13,885 nt of DNA from Alphaproteobacteria bacterium UBA6544 (GTDB lineage Bacteria > Pseudomonadota > Alphaproteobacteria > UBA8366): positions 1 to 13,885 of the forward strand of contig DJKK01000198.1 in the NCBI GenBank assembly GCA_002434595.1, written 5' to 3'. Each line of letters starts with the position of its first letter. The stretch's first letter is position 1. Below the pieces are notes generated by a model that did no database searches, had not been told where the DNA came from, and saw only the letters and a list, made by a program, of their open reading frames with translations. Shown here piece after piece: positions 1 through 7,200 of this stretch. The translations under genes were made by a program, and so were the position numbers.

Positions 1-102
1 GGGGAATCCGTCGAAGCTAACTCGGTGCACGGTTCCGATGCGCAGGAGACTGCGGCTTGGGAGATCTCGTACTTCTTTGCCGGTCTGGAAATCGTGGGCT
101 GA
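1..102 (+). CDS. ndk: Nucleoside diphosphate kinase, C-terminal end (partial, cut by left edge)
   Basis: Frame 1 is open from the first base to a TGA at 100-102 and encodes the last 33 residues of a protein. It contains NSVHGSD, followed by [18 protein letters not shown] at the C-terminus. This matches the Ndk signature, in which the His of the N-x-x-H-G-S-D motif is the phosphorylated catalytic residue, followed by the typical E-I-x-F/Y-F-F helix and a short acidic tail. Ndk transfers the gamma phosphate from ATP to nucleoside diphosphates through this phosphohistidine in the cytoplasm. The start and most of the fold lie outside the window. A bidirectional hairpin terminator lies 34 bp after the stop, and the next gene converges. 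The family call rests on a short but highly characteristic tail. Confidence 0.9.
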   Translation, partial: GESVEANSVHGSDAQETAAWEISYFFAGLEIVG

Positions 103-136
103 TAGGCGTCTTACAGGTTGAATTAACGAAAGAAAA

Positions 137-158
137 AGGCGCGCCCAAGGGCGCGCCT
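137..158. terminator. Bidirectional rho-independent-type terminator between ndk and the subunit IV gene
   Basis: There is a perfect 10-bp inverted repeat, AGGCGCGCCC (137-146) and GGGCGCGCCT (149-158), with two bases between the arms, so the real loop opens to at least four. On the left lies the A-rich run GAAAGAAAAA, which reads as a U-rich tract for transcripts arriving from the reverse strand. On the right, TGTTCTGTT gives a weaker T-rich tail for the forward ndk transcript. It sits exactly between two convergent genes. The reverse direction fits an intrinsic terminator better than the forward one. Confidence 0.85.
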
Positions 159-186
159 GTTCTGTTCGGATGATGCCCGTCGCGTC

Positions 187-321
187 TCAAACCAGCGTCA
201 CAGCCATCACTAGCAACAGGATGGAGATGCCAACCACCGAAACAGTGAACAGCTTGCACATGCGTTCCCACGTCCGGAGATGTTCCTCCGAAGATTTGCG
301 ATAATCCAATTCCGGAACCAT
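187..321 (-). CDS. aa3-type cytochrome c oxidase subunit IV-like small membrane protein
   Basis: This 44-codon reverse ORF starts with ATG at 321-319 and stops with TGA at 189-187. The N-terminus is polar and acidic (MVPELDYRKSSEEH), then comes LRTWERMCKLF, then one hydrophobic membrane segment over about residues 26-44 that ends at the C-terminus. That plan (about 40-60 residues, an H-x-x-T-W-x-x-F/M-like stretch just before a single transmembrane helix) fits the bacterial aa3-type cytochrome c oxidase subunit IV family, common in Alphaproteobacteria as a stray gene away from the oxidase operon. GGGGAG (337-332) is a good ribosome binding site 10 bases before the ATG. The bidirectional terminator follows at 158-137. 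The role in stabilising the terminal oxidase is known for the family; assignment here is by motif and size only. Confidence 0.72.
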   Translation of the reverse strand: MVPELDYRKSSEEHLRTWERMCKLFTVSVVGISILLLVMAVTLV

Positions 322-399
322 TGCCAATCAACTCCCCAAAACTTCAACCGTGTAAATTAGGTATACGCTGGCGCGTTTTGACGCAAGGCGTCCGTCTAA

Positions 400-1056
400 T
401 TATGGGGCGGGATTTATTGTCGCAACCGGTGCGCCAAGGCCGGCATCATCTATCAGGGCACGCTCTGCTTTGACGCGAACCCGGTTTTCCGCGATCAGTC
501 TTACGGCGAGCGGATAAATGACATGCTCTTGTTCCAGAACCCGCGCTGCGAGTGTGTCGGCATCGTCGCCCGGCAGGACCGGTACGGCGGCCTGAACAAT
601 GACCGGACCCTCGTCCATCTCAGGCCGGACATAGTGGACCGTACAGCCGGTGTAGCGTACGCCTGCCTCTAAGACCCGTTCGTGTGTATGCAGCCCCTTG
701 AAAGCCGGAAGCAGCGACGGGTGTATATTGATAAGTCGGTCCCTCCACTCTTCGACGAATGTTGCCGTGAGCAACCGCATGAATCCTGCCAGGACGACCA
801 GTTCGGCGCCGGAACCCAGAATTTCTTCGCTGAGCGATGATTCGAAGCTCTCGCGGTCGGGATAGTCTCGGTGCGGCACGACGGCGGTGGAGATGCCGGC
901 AGCGGCGGCCCGTTCGAGACCACCAGCACCCGACACATTCGAGATGACACGGACAATTTCGGCGGGGAAGGCTGCGGTTGCTGCCGCTCCGATTAGCGCT
1001 TGGAGGTTGCTGCCGCGCCCTGAGATCAAGACGGCGAGCTTCAGGTACTCCCCCAT
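400..1056 (-). CDS. purN: Phosphoribosylglycinamide formyltransferase (folate-dependent GAR transformylase)
   Basis: PurN moves a formyl group from 10-formyl-tetrahydrofolate to glycinamide ribonucleotide, the third step of purine synthesis, in the cytoplasm. The 218-residue protein is of normal length and carries every expected mark: the phosphate-binding loop ISGRGSNLQAL near residues 11-21, LAGFMRLL near 89-96, the catalytic Asn110 and His112 in NIHPSLLP, and the catalytic Asp148 in the MDEGP loop. The C-terminal EQEHVIYPLAV helix is also present. I chose ATG 1056 because GGTGGA lies six bases upstream. A TTG at 1062 is in frame but abuts that site. The purM stop (1061-1059) lies just before this ATG, so the two are translated from one message. 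No terminator is evident after the TAA at 402-400, and the subunit IV gene follows 78 bp on. Confidence 0.97.
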   Translation of the reverse strand: MGEYLKLAVLISGRGSNLQALIGAAATAAFPAEIVRVISNVSGAGGLERAAAAGISTAVVPHRDYPDRESFESSLSEEILGSGAELVVLAGFMRLLTATFVEEWRDRLINIHPSLLPAFKGLHTHERVLEAGVRYTGCTVHYVRPEMDEGPVIVQAAVPVLPGDDADTLAARVLEQEHVIYPLAVRLIAENRVRVKAERALIDDAGLGAPVATINPAP

Positions 1057-1058
1057 AG

Positions 1059-2090
1059 TCAATCCACCAGGACGATATCGGGACCATCGCCCCGTGCCGT
1101 GATCGCCCCGATCTCGTAAACATCTTCGCCCGCGTCACGAAGTGCGTATACGACAGGGTCCATGGAGTCGGGGGAGACGATCAGCGTCATACCGATTCCG
1201 AGGTTGAAAGTTCGACACATGTCGTCCGCGGGAACCACGCCTGTCTCGGCAATCCAATCGAATACCGGCAGCGAAGGCCAAGTGCTGAGATTCACACGCA
1301 CACTCAAATCGTTCGGAATAACGCGGGGTAGGTTCTCTGCGAGTCCGCCACCTGTGATATGCGCAATCGCATGGATGTCACCCGCGGCAATCGCGGCAAG
1401 ACACGATTTGACGTAAATTCGGGTGGCCGCCAGAAGTGCCTCGCCAAGGCTCTGACGCGAATCGAATGGTGCTGGTGCGTCCAACCGTGCGCCGGCGCGG
1501 TCGACCACGCGGCGGACTAGCGAGAACCCGTTCGAATGGACCCCGTTCGAAGTGAGGCCCAGAACAATGTCGCCGTCCGCAACTCGGCTGCCGTCGATCA
1601 GCAGACTGCGTTCAACCGCACCGACCGCAAAGCCCGCGAGATCGAACTCGCCGTCGCTGTACATGCCGGGCATCTCGGCGGTTTCGCCACCGATAAGCGC
1701 GCAGCCGGCCTGGCGGCACCCGTCTGCGATACCGGAGACGACGGCAGCGGCAACATCGCCTTCGAGATGGCCGGTTGCGAGGTAATCAAGAAAGAAGAGC
1801 GGTTCCGCACCCTGCACGACAAGATCGTTGACGCACATCGCGACAAGATCGATGCCGACGGTGTCGTGAATTCCTGTCGCAAATGCGAGCTTCAGTTTGG
1901 TGCCGACACCGTCCGTTGCAGCGACAAGAAGAGGGTCATCGAATCCCGCGGCTTTTAAATCGAACAATCCGCCGAAACCGCCAAGAGTCGCGTCCGCGCC
2001 ACGTCGCGCGGTGGATTGGGCAAGTGGTTTGATTGTCTCGACGAGCGCGTTTCCCGCGTCGATATCTACCCCGGAATCGCGATAGGTCAT
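1059..2090 (-). CDS. purM: Phosphoribosylformylglycinamidine cyclo-ligase (AIR synthetase)
   Basis: PurM closes the imidazole ring of formylglycinamidine ribonucleotide with ATP, giving AIR, the fifth step of purine synthesis. From ATG 2090 the protein is 343 residues, normal for the family. It begins with the family's [15 protein letters not shown] stretch. The glycine-rich GGFGGLFDL (37-45), [11 protein letters not shown] (59-69), [21 protein letters not shown] region (88-107), GGETAEMPG (134-142), [26 protein letters not shown] and RTFNLGIGM follow in the usual order. The frame stays open upstream to 2381, but that extension lacks family similarity and would run into the divergent DUF2066 gene. 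ATG 2168 would add 26 residues and is less likely. No clear Shine-Dalgarno precedes ATG 2090. The gene is transcribed into purN and diverges from the gene at 2184. Confidence 0.96.
   Translation of the reverse strand: MTYRDSGVDIDAGNALVETIKPLAQSTARRGADATLGGFGGLFDLKAAGFDDPLLVAATDGVGTKLKLAFATGIHDTVGIDLVAMCVNDLVVQGAEPLFFLDYLATGHLEGDVAAAVVSGIADGCRQAGCALIGGETAEMPGMYSDGEFDLAGFAVGAVERSLLIDGSRVADGDIVLGLTSNGVHSNGFSLVRRVVDRAGARLDAPAPFDSRQSLGEALLAATRIYVKSCLAAIAAGDIHAIAHITGGGLAENLPRVIPNDLSVRVNLSTWPSLPVFDWIAETGVVPADDMCRTFNLGIGMTLIVSPDSMDPVVYALRDAGEDVYEIGAITARGDGPDIVLVD
1063..1068 (-). promoter_or_regulatory. Ribosome binding site that decides the purN start
   Basis: On the reverse strand GGTGGA (1068-1063) lies six bases before ATG 1056. 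It is directly adjacent to the alternative TTG at 1062, which would leave no spacer. It lies inside the last purM codons, so purN initiation is probably coupled to purM termination. Confidence 0.5.
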
Positions 2091-2183
2091 CGGGGGTCTG
2101 GTTGGCGTAGCGGCTATGGTGTCCTCGCGGCGAAGCTTGTATATATCTAAGGTCCGAAAATACTTCATACGGAGGCGTTTGCA
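2091..2183. promoter_or_regulatory. Divergent intergenic region between purM and the DUF2066 operon
   Basis: These 93 bp must hold the start signals of both the reverse purine operon and the forward four-gene operon. The middle is unusually AT-rich for this window (TTGTATATATCTAA, 2138-2151). On the reverse strand TTGCAA (2183-2178) and TATTTT (2161-2156), 16 bases apart, form a weak sigma-70-like pair. I could not find a convincing -35 for the forward TATATA. No operator palindrome stands out. Confidence 0.35.
2171..2175 (+). promoter_or_regulatory. Strong Shine-Dalgarno for the DUF2066 gene
   Basis: GGAGG at 2171-2175 is eight bases before ATG 2184, near-ideal spacing. It fixes the start of the first gene in the forward operon. 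Confidence 0.75.
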
Positions 2184-3299
2184 ATGTCCGATCGCCGGGC
2201 TTTGATCATCCGCGTGTGGGTAGTGGCCACCTTGCTCGCGGTGATATCGATCGCGCCGGCGGCGGCCGACATACTCTCCCTGTATACCGTGTCGGATATT
2301 GCGGTCGATGAACGCGCGTCGGATGAACTCGCGGCGAAGACCCGGGGCATCGAACAGGCACAGCAGGCGGCGCTTCAACAATTGCTCGAGAAGATTACCT
2401 TACTTGATGATTTCGACAGATTGCCGGACATCGACGCGGCGGTCGTCCAGCGAACGATACGTGATTACGCTATCAGGGAAGAGAAGTTTGGCGGCGGGCG
2501 GTATGTCGCGAATTTGAGCGTGCGCTTCAAGCGCCGTGCAGTGCGAGAGTTGCTGCGCGCACGCAAGGTTCCGATAGCCGAGACGGTTAGCCGATCCGTC
2601 CTTGTCTTGCCAGTGTACCGCGCTGCAGGTTCTATTCTGTTGTGGGATGAACCGAACCCTTGGTTCAATGCCTGGGCAAACCGACCCACCCCGACGGGCC
2701 TCTTGCCGCTGACCGTTCCGCTCGGGGATTATTCCGATGTCGCGGTAATCAGTGCCAATCAGGCGCACAACGGCAGCGAAGAACACCTCGCCGCAATTGC
2801 AAAAAAGTACGATACGATTGGTACGCTGGTGACGGTTGCGGAACTCGTCGTTGATCCGCGAAGCGGTTCGCCGACGATAGAAATCTCAATGAGCCGTTTC
2901 GGGAAGGCGGATGCCGGGCGGACTTTTGTGCGGAGTTTTTCCGGGTCGGCGGAGCAGGACGTCGACAATTTGCTGGCTGACGCCGTCGAAGCCTTGATCA
3001 TTCGTGCTGAGGAAGACTGGAAACGCGACAATCTGCAGCGCGCCACCGGCCAGCAACAGCTGAGTATCGTGGTCCCGCTGATCTCTTTGTCTAGTTGGCT
3101 CACGGTCCGTGAGCGGATGACGCGCGTGTCGCCAATCATCGACATCCGTCTCGTACGCCTCTCGGTTAAGGAGGCTCTCGTCGATCTCAAGTATTCCGGT
3201 GGTCCGGATCAGCTTCGGTTGTCGATGGCACAGAGCGATCTCGATCTGGAGTTCGTGCGCGATCGCGGCGGCTATGTGCTACGCTTGGGTCGGCCGTGA
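2184..3299 (+). CDS. DUF2066 domain-containing exported protein
   Basis: This 371-residue protein begins with a clear Sec signal peptide: arginines at 4, 5 and 10, a hydrophobic core at about 11-23 and a likely cut after APAAA (residue 28). The mature part opens with [37 protein letters not shown] sequence, then [23 protein letters not shown] near residues 93-115. This matches the N-terminal signature of the DUF2066 family, which is common in Alpha- and Gammaproteobacteria and has no established function. No catalytic motif is visible. The rest is a mixed alpha/beta domain with an [12 protein letters not shown] strand and a conserved [11 protein letters not shown] patch. It is the first gene of an operon with a phosphatidyltransferase, a permease-like protein and an Hda-like protein, which suggests a periplasmic or envelope role, but that is inference. 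Confidence 0.85.
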   Translation: MSDRRALIIRVWVVATLLAVISIAPAAADILSLYTVSDIAVDERASDELAAKTRGIEQAQQAALQQLLEKITLLDDFDRLPDIDAAVVQRTIRDYAIREEKFGGGRYVANLSVRFKRRAVRELLRARKVPIAETVSRSVLVLPVYRAAGSILLWDEPNPWFNAWANRPTPTGLLPLTVPLGDYSDVAVISANQAHNGSEEHLAAIAKKYDTIGTLVTVAELVVDPRSGSPTIEISMSRFGKADAGRTFVRSFSGSAEQDVDNLLADAVEALIIRAEEDWKRDNLQRATGQQQLSIVVPLISLSSWLTVRERMTRVSPIIDIRLVRLSVKEALVDLKYSGGPDQLRLSMAQSDLDLEFVRDRGGYVLRLGRP

Positions 3300-3315
3300 G
3301 CCACGGGCCGCTCCT

Positions 3316-3894
3316 ATGAATTTCATTCGCTCAGTGCCGAATGTAGTGACCGGACTTCGGTTGATTGCCGTACCAGCCGTCGTTATGTTGTTATTGAGCA
3401 ACTCCCTGACAGCTGCATTCTGGATCATTGTCGCCGCCGGCATCAGCGACGGCCTGGACGGCTATCTGGCGAAACGATTGGATGCCGTGACGCGGCTCGG
3501 AACGTACCTTGATCCGCTCGCCGACAAAGCGTTGTTGATCGCTGTGTTTGTCTGTCTGGCAACCCTTGACCTGCTTCCGGGATGGCTCGTTTGTCTCATG
3601 ATCCTGCGCGATATGCTGATTGTATGCGGCGTTCTGTTATCCCGGGTGACGGCGCTGGGTATTATGGTCGAGCCGACCACGATCAGTAAGCTCAACACTT
3701 TCCTGCAGATTTTCTTGGGAATGTGGGTGCTTGGTCAGGCGGTTCTCGCGGTGGATGTGCCCTATATCGTGGGAAGCCTGATTTTGCTTATCGTCCTGAC
3801 GACGCTAGCTTCGGGTACGCTGTATCTCTTCCGCTGGACCGCGGGATATGGCGTTACGGCCGCAAGGGGGTGTGCAGAGGTGACCGGCGAATGA
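3316..3894 (+). CDS. CDP-alcohol phosphatidyltransferase family membrane protein (PgsA-like)
   Basis: Enzymes of this family swap the CMP of a CDP-linked lipid alcohol for another alcohol, making phosphatidylglycerol phosphate, cardiolipin or related lipids in the inner membrane. The 192-residue product has several hydrophobic segments and the metal-binding signature at residues 45-70: D45 and D48 in SDGLDGYLAKR, then G62 and D66/D70 in GTYLDPLADK. All four metal-ligand aspartates are present. The usual Ala-Arg of the motif is Ala-Lys here, which occurs in some PgsA-like members. I chose ATG 3316 because the protein then starts MNFIRSVPNVVTGLRL, the normal family opening. Upstream in-frame codons lie inside the DUF2066 gene. 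There is no good Shine-Dalgarno, so translation is probably coupled to the gene ending at 3299. The exact alcohol cannot be told from sequence. The stop overlaps the next start (ATGA at 3891-3894). Confidence 0.88.
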   Translation: MNFIRSVPNVVTGLRLIAVPAVVMLLLSNSLTAAFWIIVAAGISDGLDGYLAKRLDAVTRLGTYLDPLADKALLIAVFVCLATLDLLPGWLVCLMILRDMLIVCGVLLSRVTALGIMVEPTTISKLNTFLQIFLGMWVLGQAVLAVDVPYIVGSLILLIVLTTLASGTLYLFRWTAGYGVTAARGCAEVTGE

Positions 3895-4979
3895 CTACAC
3901 GCCAACGTATTTTTTCCTGGATTGGGGCCTTCGCCGTATTCGTCGGATTCGTTATGCTGTTCGAATCCATTTTGTTGCCGTTCTTGGTGGGCCTTGCCGT
4001 CGCATATTTTCTCGACCCCATTTGTGACCGACTGGAATCCGCGGGCTGTTCCCGCGCGCTCGCGACGTCATCGGTTACTGCTGGATTTTTTCTTGTCGTT
4101 GCATTGGCGTTCGCGTTGATAGTGCCGGTGCTTTACAAGCAAGCCGTTGAATTTGCCGCTGATATGCCGCTTCTGATTGAGCGTATTGAAGCAAAGGTGC
4201 GCCCTTTCATCGAAGGCGTCGTGGACCAAAAGGCAAGCAACGAAGAAAGCTTCAAGAATATGCTGCGCGAGTCGTTAGGTGATATCGCGAAATTCCTCGG
4301 ACGACTTGGATCGCAAATGGCCAGTGGGATCGGTGCAATTGCCAACATGGTCGCCCTGTTGATCGTAACGCCTGTCGTTGCGTTCTATCTCCTGCGGGAT
4401 TGGGACAAATTGGTCTCAGCCATCGACGGCTGGTTGCCGAGCGAACATGCGCCGACGATCCGCGAGCAATTCCGCCTAATCGACAAGACTCTGGCAGGTT
4501 TCGTGCGAGGTCAGTTCAGTGTCTGTTTGCTTCTTGGTGTATTTTACGCGATCGGTCTGACTGCGCTAGGCCTGCCATTTGGCGCCGTGGTCGGGCTGGT
4601 GACCGGCATTTTGTCGTTTATACCCTATGTCGGCATGCTTGCCGGCTTTGGTGTTGGGCTCGGACTTGCGATCGCCAATTTCAACGATCCGTTGGATATC
4701 GGTTTGGTGATTGTGGTGTTCGTCGTAGGCCAAGTGATCGAAGGTAATTTCCTGACGCCGAAGCTCGTTGGTGACCGCGTGAATCTGCACGCCGCGTGGA
4801 TTCTCTTCGCCTTGATGGGCGGCGGTGCTTTGTTTGGCTTCGTCGGCATTTTGCTCGCAGTGCCCGTTGCGGCGGTCATTGGCGTCCTGGTCAGGTTTGC
4901 CCTTGGACAATATCTCGCGAGTCCGCTCTATAAAGGCGGCTCCACGGAAGCCACGCCCGACGATCGAGATATCGTGTGA
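3891..4979 (+). CDS. AI-2E family transporter / PerM-type integral membrane protein
   Basis: The 362-residue product starts at ATG 3891, which overlaps the previous TGA; GAGGTG at 3876-3881 is a suitable ribosome binding site. It has the AI-2E/PerM layout: two or three hydrophobic segments in the first 85 residues, a soluble charged stretch at about 86-140, then several more membrane segments to about residue 335. Family marks include PVVAFYLLRDWDKL (161-174), LSFIPYVGML (241-250) and EGNFLTPKLVGDRVNLHAAW (284-303). The C-terminus is a short polar tail. Members have been linked to AI-2 export and to cation/proton antiport, but most, including those in this gene setting, have no proven substrate. 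Its last codons overlap the start of the Hda-like gene (GTGA at 4976-4979), so the two are coupled. Confidence 0.9.
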   Translation: MTTRQRIFSWIGAFAVFVGFVMLFESILLPFLVGLAVAYFLDPICDRLESAGCSRALATSSVTAGFFLVVALAFALIVPVLYKQAVEFAADMPLLIERIEAKVRPFIEGVVDQKASNEESFKNMLRESLGDIAKFLGRLGSQMASGIGAIANMVALLIVTPVVAFYLLRDWDKLVSAIDGWLPSEHAPTIREQFRLIDKTLAGFVRGQFSVCLLLGVFYAIGLTALGLPFGAVVGLVTGILSFIPYVGMLAGFGVGLGLAIANFNDPLDIGLVIVVFVVGQVIEGNFLTPKLVGDRVNLHAAWILFALMGGGALFGFVGILLAVPVAAVIGVLVRFALGQYLASPLYKGGSTEATPDDRDIV

Positions 4980-5674
4980 CAGGCACGCGGCAGCTCATCC
5001 TCGATTTCGCGCACCGCCCCGCGCTTGGCAAGGCGGATTTCCTAGTGAGCGATTGCAACCGGACTGCGGTAGCCTGGATGGACCGCTGGCCGGACTGGCC
5101 GGCGCCCGCCCTCGCCGTATATGGGCCGCGTGGTAGCGGTAAGACGCATTTGGCGCATGTCTGGGCTGCCCGGTCCGATGCGGTCGTGGTGTGGGGGCAG
5201 GGCATCGAAAACCGCACCGCGCCGGATATTCTTGATGATGCGCTGAGCTGCGTGCTCGACCATGCGGACGACGTCTACGATGAAGAGGCGTTGTTGCATC
5301 TCTACAATTATGTCGCGGAAACAGGCGGCAGTTTGCTAATGATCGCGCGCCTTCCGCCGGCGAAGTGGAAAATCGATCTCCCAGATCTGTCCTCCCGGGT
5401 GGGGGCGGCTCCGGCTGTCGGTATTCACCCGCCGGACGATGAATTGCTGGGCGCGCTATTGGTTAAACTTTTCCACGATCGCCAGCTGAAGGTCGCCGAT
5501 GACGTCCTAGTTTACCTATTGCCGCGGATGGAACGGTCTTTCGCCGCAGTAGGCTCCCTCGTCGACGCCCTCGACCGATTGGGCTTGGCGGAAGGACGCG
5601 CCGTCACCGTGCCTTTGGCGCGTACCGTGCTTGAAAAACTCGAAGAGAACACCGGCAGAACCGGAGAGGAATGA
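4976..5674 (+). CDS. hda: Hda/DnaA-like AAA+ protein, probable regulatory inactivator of DnaA
   Basis: The protein has 232 residues, the size of Hda, and lacks the DNA-binding domain of DnaA. It starts with GTG 4976, overlapping the preceding TGA. Near the N-terminus QLILDF (6-11) resembles the sliding-clamp binding motif that Hda uses. The AAA+ core shows Walker A GPRGSGKT (50-57), a Walker B-like CVLDHADD (92-99) followed by DEEALLHLYN, a sensor I strand LLMIAR (120-125), box VII DLSSR with a likely arginine finger at R141, and a sensor II-like RMERSF (184-189). Hda bound to the clamp stimulates ATP hydrolysis by DnaA after initiation and so prevents re-firing; Caulobacter HdaA does the same job. 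It is the last gene of the forward operon. It could also be labelled just DnaA-like, but length and motif order favour Hda. Confidence 0.88.
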   Translation: MTGTRQLILDFAHRPALGKADFLVSDCNRTAVAWMDRWPDWPAPALAVYGPRGSGKTHLAHVWAARSDAVVVWGQGIENRTAPDILDDALSCVLDHADDVYDEEALLHLYNYVAETGGSLLMIARLPPAKWKIDLPDLSSRVGAAPAVGIHPPDDELLGALLVKLFHDRQLKVADDVLVYLLPRMERSFAAVGSLVDALDRLGLAEGRAVTVPLARTVLEKLEENTGRTGEE

Positions 5675-5677
5675 AAA

Positions 5678-6457
5678 ATGGATTTGGGATTGTCGGGCCG
5701 CAAGGCCATTGTTTGCGCCGCGTCCAAGGGTTTGGGAAAGGCTTCCGCTCTCTCACTTGCGCGGGAAGGCGTCGATCTCGTGATCAACAGCCGCACGGCT
5801 GAGACGCTGGAAGCGACAGCCGCAGAGATTCGAAAGGAAACGAGCGTCAATGTTACCGCCGTCGCCTGCGATATCACGACAGATGAAGGCCGGGCGCAGG
5901 TCCTAGCGGCCTGTTCGGACCCGGACATCCTGATCAATAACGCGGGCGGGCCGCCGCCGGGGAATTTTCGTGATTGGGATCGCGACGACTGGATTAAAGC
6001 CGTCGACGCCAACATGCTGACGGCAATTTTCCTGATCAAGGCGGTTGTCGACGGTATGATGGAGCGCAAGTTCGGTCGCATCGTCAACATTACATCTGCC
6101 GCTGTGAAATCACCGATCGAGATACTCGGCCTGTCTAATGGAGCGCGGGCGGGTTTGACCGGATTTTGCGCCGGACTCGCCCGTAAGACCGCTATCAACA
6201 ACGTTACGATCAATAATATTCTGCCGGGTCCCTTTGCGACGGATCGGTTCCATTCGAACATACAGACCCAGGCGGACAACGCGGGCAAGTCATTCGATGA
6301 GATGTTGGCGATCCGAAATAGCCAGAACCCTTCGGGGCGTGCGGGTGATCCGGCCGAATTCGGAGACGCATGTGCATTTTTATGCAGCGCCAAATCCGGC
6401 TTCATCGTCGGACAGAACCTCCTGCTCGACGGCGGCGCTTTCAACAGCACGTTCTAG
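5678..6457 (+). CDS. Short-chain dehydrogenase/reductase with replaced catalytic Tyr and Lys
   Basis: This 259-residue protein has the classical SDR length and Rossmann fold. The cofactor loop is AASKGLG (14-20), in place of TGxxxGxG. NNAGGPPPG (87-95) follows, VNITS gives the family Ser at 140, and the tail is GQNLLLDGGAFNSTF. Where the family has YxxxK, this protein reads LSNGARAG (152-159), with Ser153 and Arg157 at the Tyr and Lys positions. The flanks look well conserved, so I think this is a subfamily trait, not random damage. It is most like the 3-oxoacyl-(ACP) reductase-type branch, but the substrate is unknown. GGAGAGGA (5663-5670) precedes ATG 5678, which lies three bases past the hda stop. 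A CaiB-like remnant follows in the same direction, hinting at a former acyl-CoA pathway. Confidence 0.85.
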   Translation: MDLGLSGRKAIVCAASKGLGKASALSLAREGVDLVINSRTAETLEATAAEIRKETSVNVTAVACDITTDEGRAQVLAACSDPDILINNAGGPPPGNFRDWDRDDWIKAVDANMLTAIFLIKAVVDGMMERKFGRIVNITSAAVKSPIEILGLSNGARAGLTGFCAGLARKTAINNVTINNILPGPFATDRFHSNIQTQADNAGKSFDEMLAIRNSQNPSGRAGDPAEFGDACAFLCSAKSGFIVGQNLLLDGGAFNSTF

Positions 6458-6487
6458 CATTCGTGCCTTCGGGGGTGGGCGTCTGCG

Positions 6488-7186
6488 ATGCGTACCTTTG
6501 AAAGCGTTCGCGTTATTGATTTTACGCAGGCCATCGCGGGGGCTCTCTTCAAACGCGAGCGGACAGGTGAAGGGGCGATGATCGACCTTTCGATGCAGGA
6601 TGTTGGCGCCGGTTTAACCTCCCCGAACATGTCGCAGACCGCGTTTGGCTTCGAACCCGCGTTGATGGGCAGCCGGTCACTTTCCGGAAACCCGGTTACG
6701 GATACGCACCCCACGAAAGACGGTGTCCTTTTTCTGATGCCGGCGATCGAGGCGCAGACGGGGAAGGTCTGGGGCGTCATCGAGCGGCTGGAAATGGGCG
6801 ACGACACGCGATTTGCAAGCCTGGAAGCGCGGATCGCGAACGAAGCGGCGTGCTTGGCGCTGTCGCATGAAGCGCTGGCAGAAGATTCGTCGGCGAACTG
6901 GGAACGACGGTTCGCGGCAGCGGGCGTCCCGGCCGGAGAAGAGCTGCGCCTACCGGATGTGCTCGACGACGCACAACTTGCGCATCGCGGGACCACCAAG
7001 GAAACCACCTCACCGTCCGATGGTCGTGCACTGCCCTACACAAATACGCCCTTTAAGATGACAGGCGAGGAGACGGGGATGGATTGTCCGCCGCCGATCG
7101 TAGGCGCCGTTACGAATGCCGTTCTTGTTGAAATCGGCTATAGAGATGCGGATATCGAAGCGTACCGCGCGCAAGGCGTTGTCTGA
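6488..7186 (+). pseudogene. CaiB/BaiF-type CoA-transferase gene with large in-frame internal deletion
   Basis: The reading frame is open for 232 codons, while CaiB/BaiF (class III) CoA-transferases are about 380-410 residues. The first 18 residues, ending VRVIDFTQAIAG, are the normal family N-terminus. The sequence then jumps straight to ALFKRERTGEGAMIDLSMQD, which in full-length members lies around residues 190-220. About 160-190 codons are therefore missing at about 6539-6545, including the region with the catalytic Asp (Asp169 in formyl-CoA transferase) and much of the CoA-binding domain. The rest is family-like to the end: RRFAAAGVPAGEELRL, TPFKMTG, and a C-terminal LVEIGYRDADIEAYRAQGVV segment. 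The frame is kept, so a shortened protein could still be made, but CoA transfer should be lost. A G-rich stretch (6472-6479) precedes ATG 6488. It probably once worked with the upstream SDR. Confidence 0.82.
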
Positions 7187-7200
7187 CGCGGGATGGGCGC

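Noticed and set aside
17..331. 104-codon reverse ORF covering the ndk tail, the terminator and the small oxidase gene
   Set aside because: It reads straight through the hairpin terminator and is out of frame with the better-supported 44-codon gene.
380..392. Small hairpin GACGC-AAG-GCGTC downstream of purN
   Set aside because: The stem is only five base pairs and there is no T-tract on the correct side for the purN transcript.
2091..2381. Upstream extension of purM in the same frame
   Set aside because: It lacks PurM similarity and overlaps the signal peptide region of the divergent DUF2066 gene, which has an excellent ribosome binding site.
5512..6450. 312-codon reverse ORF opposite the Hda-like gene end and the SDR
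   Set aside because: It is the antisense of a strong SDR gene, has low-complexity Ser/Arg/Pro-rich sequence and no domain; it arises from GC-rich codon bias.
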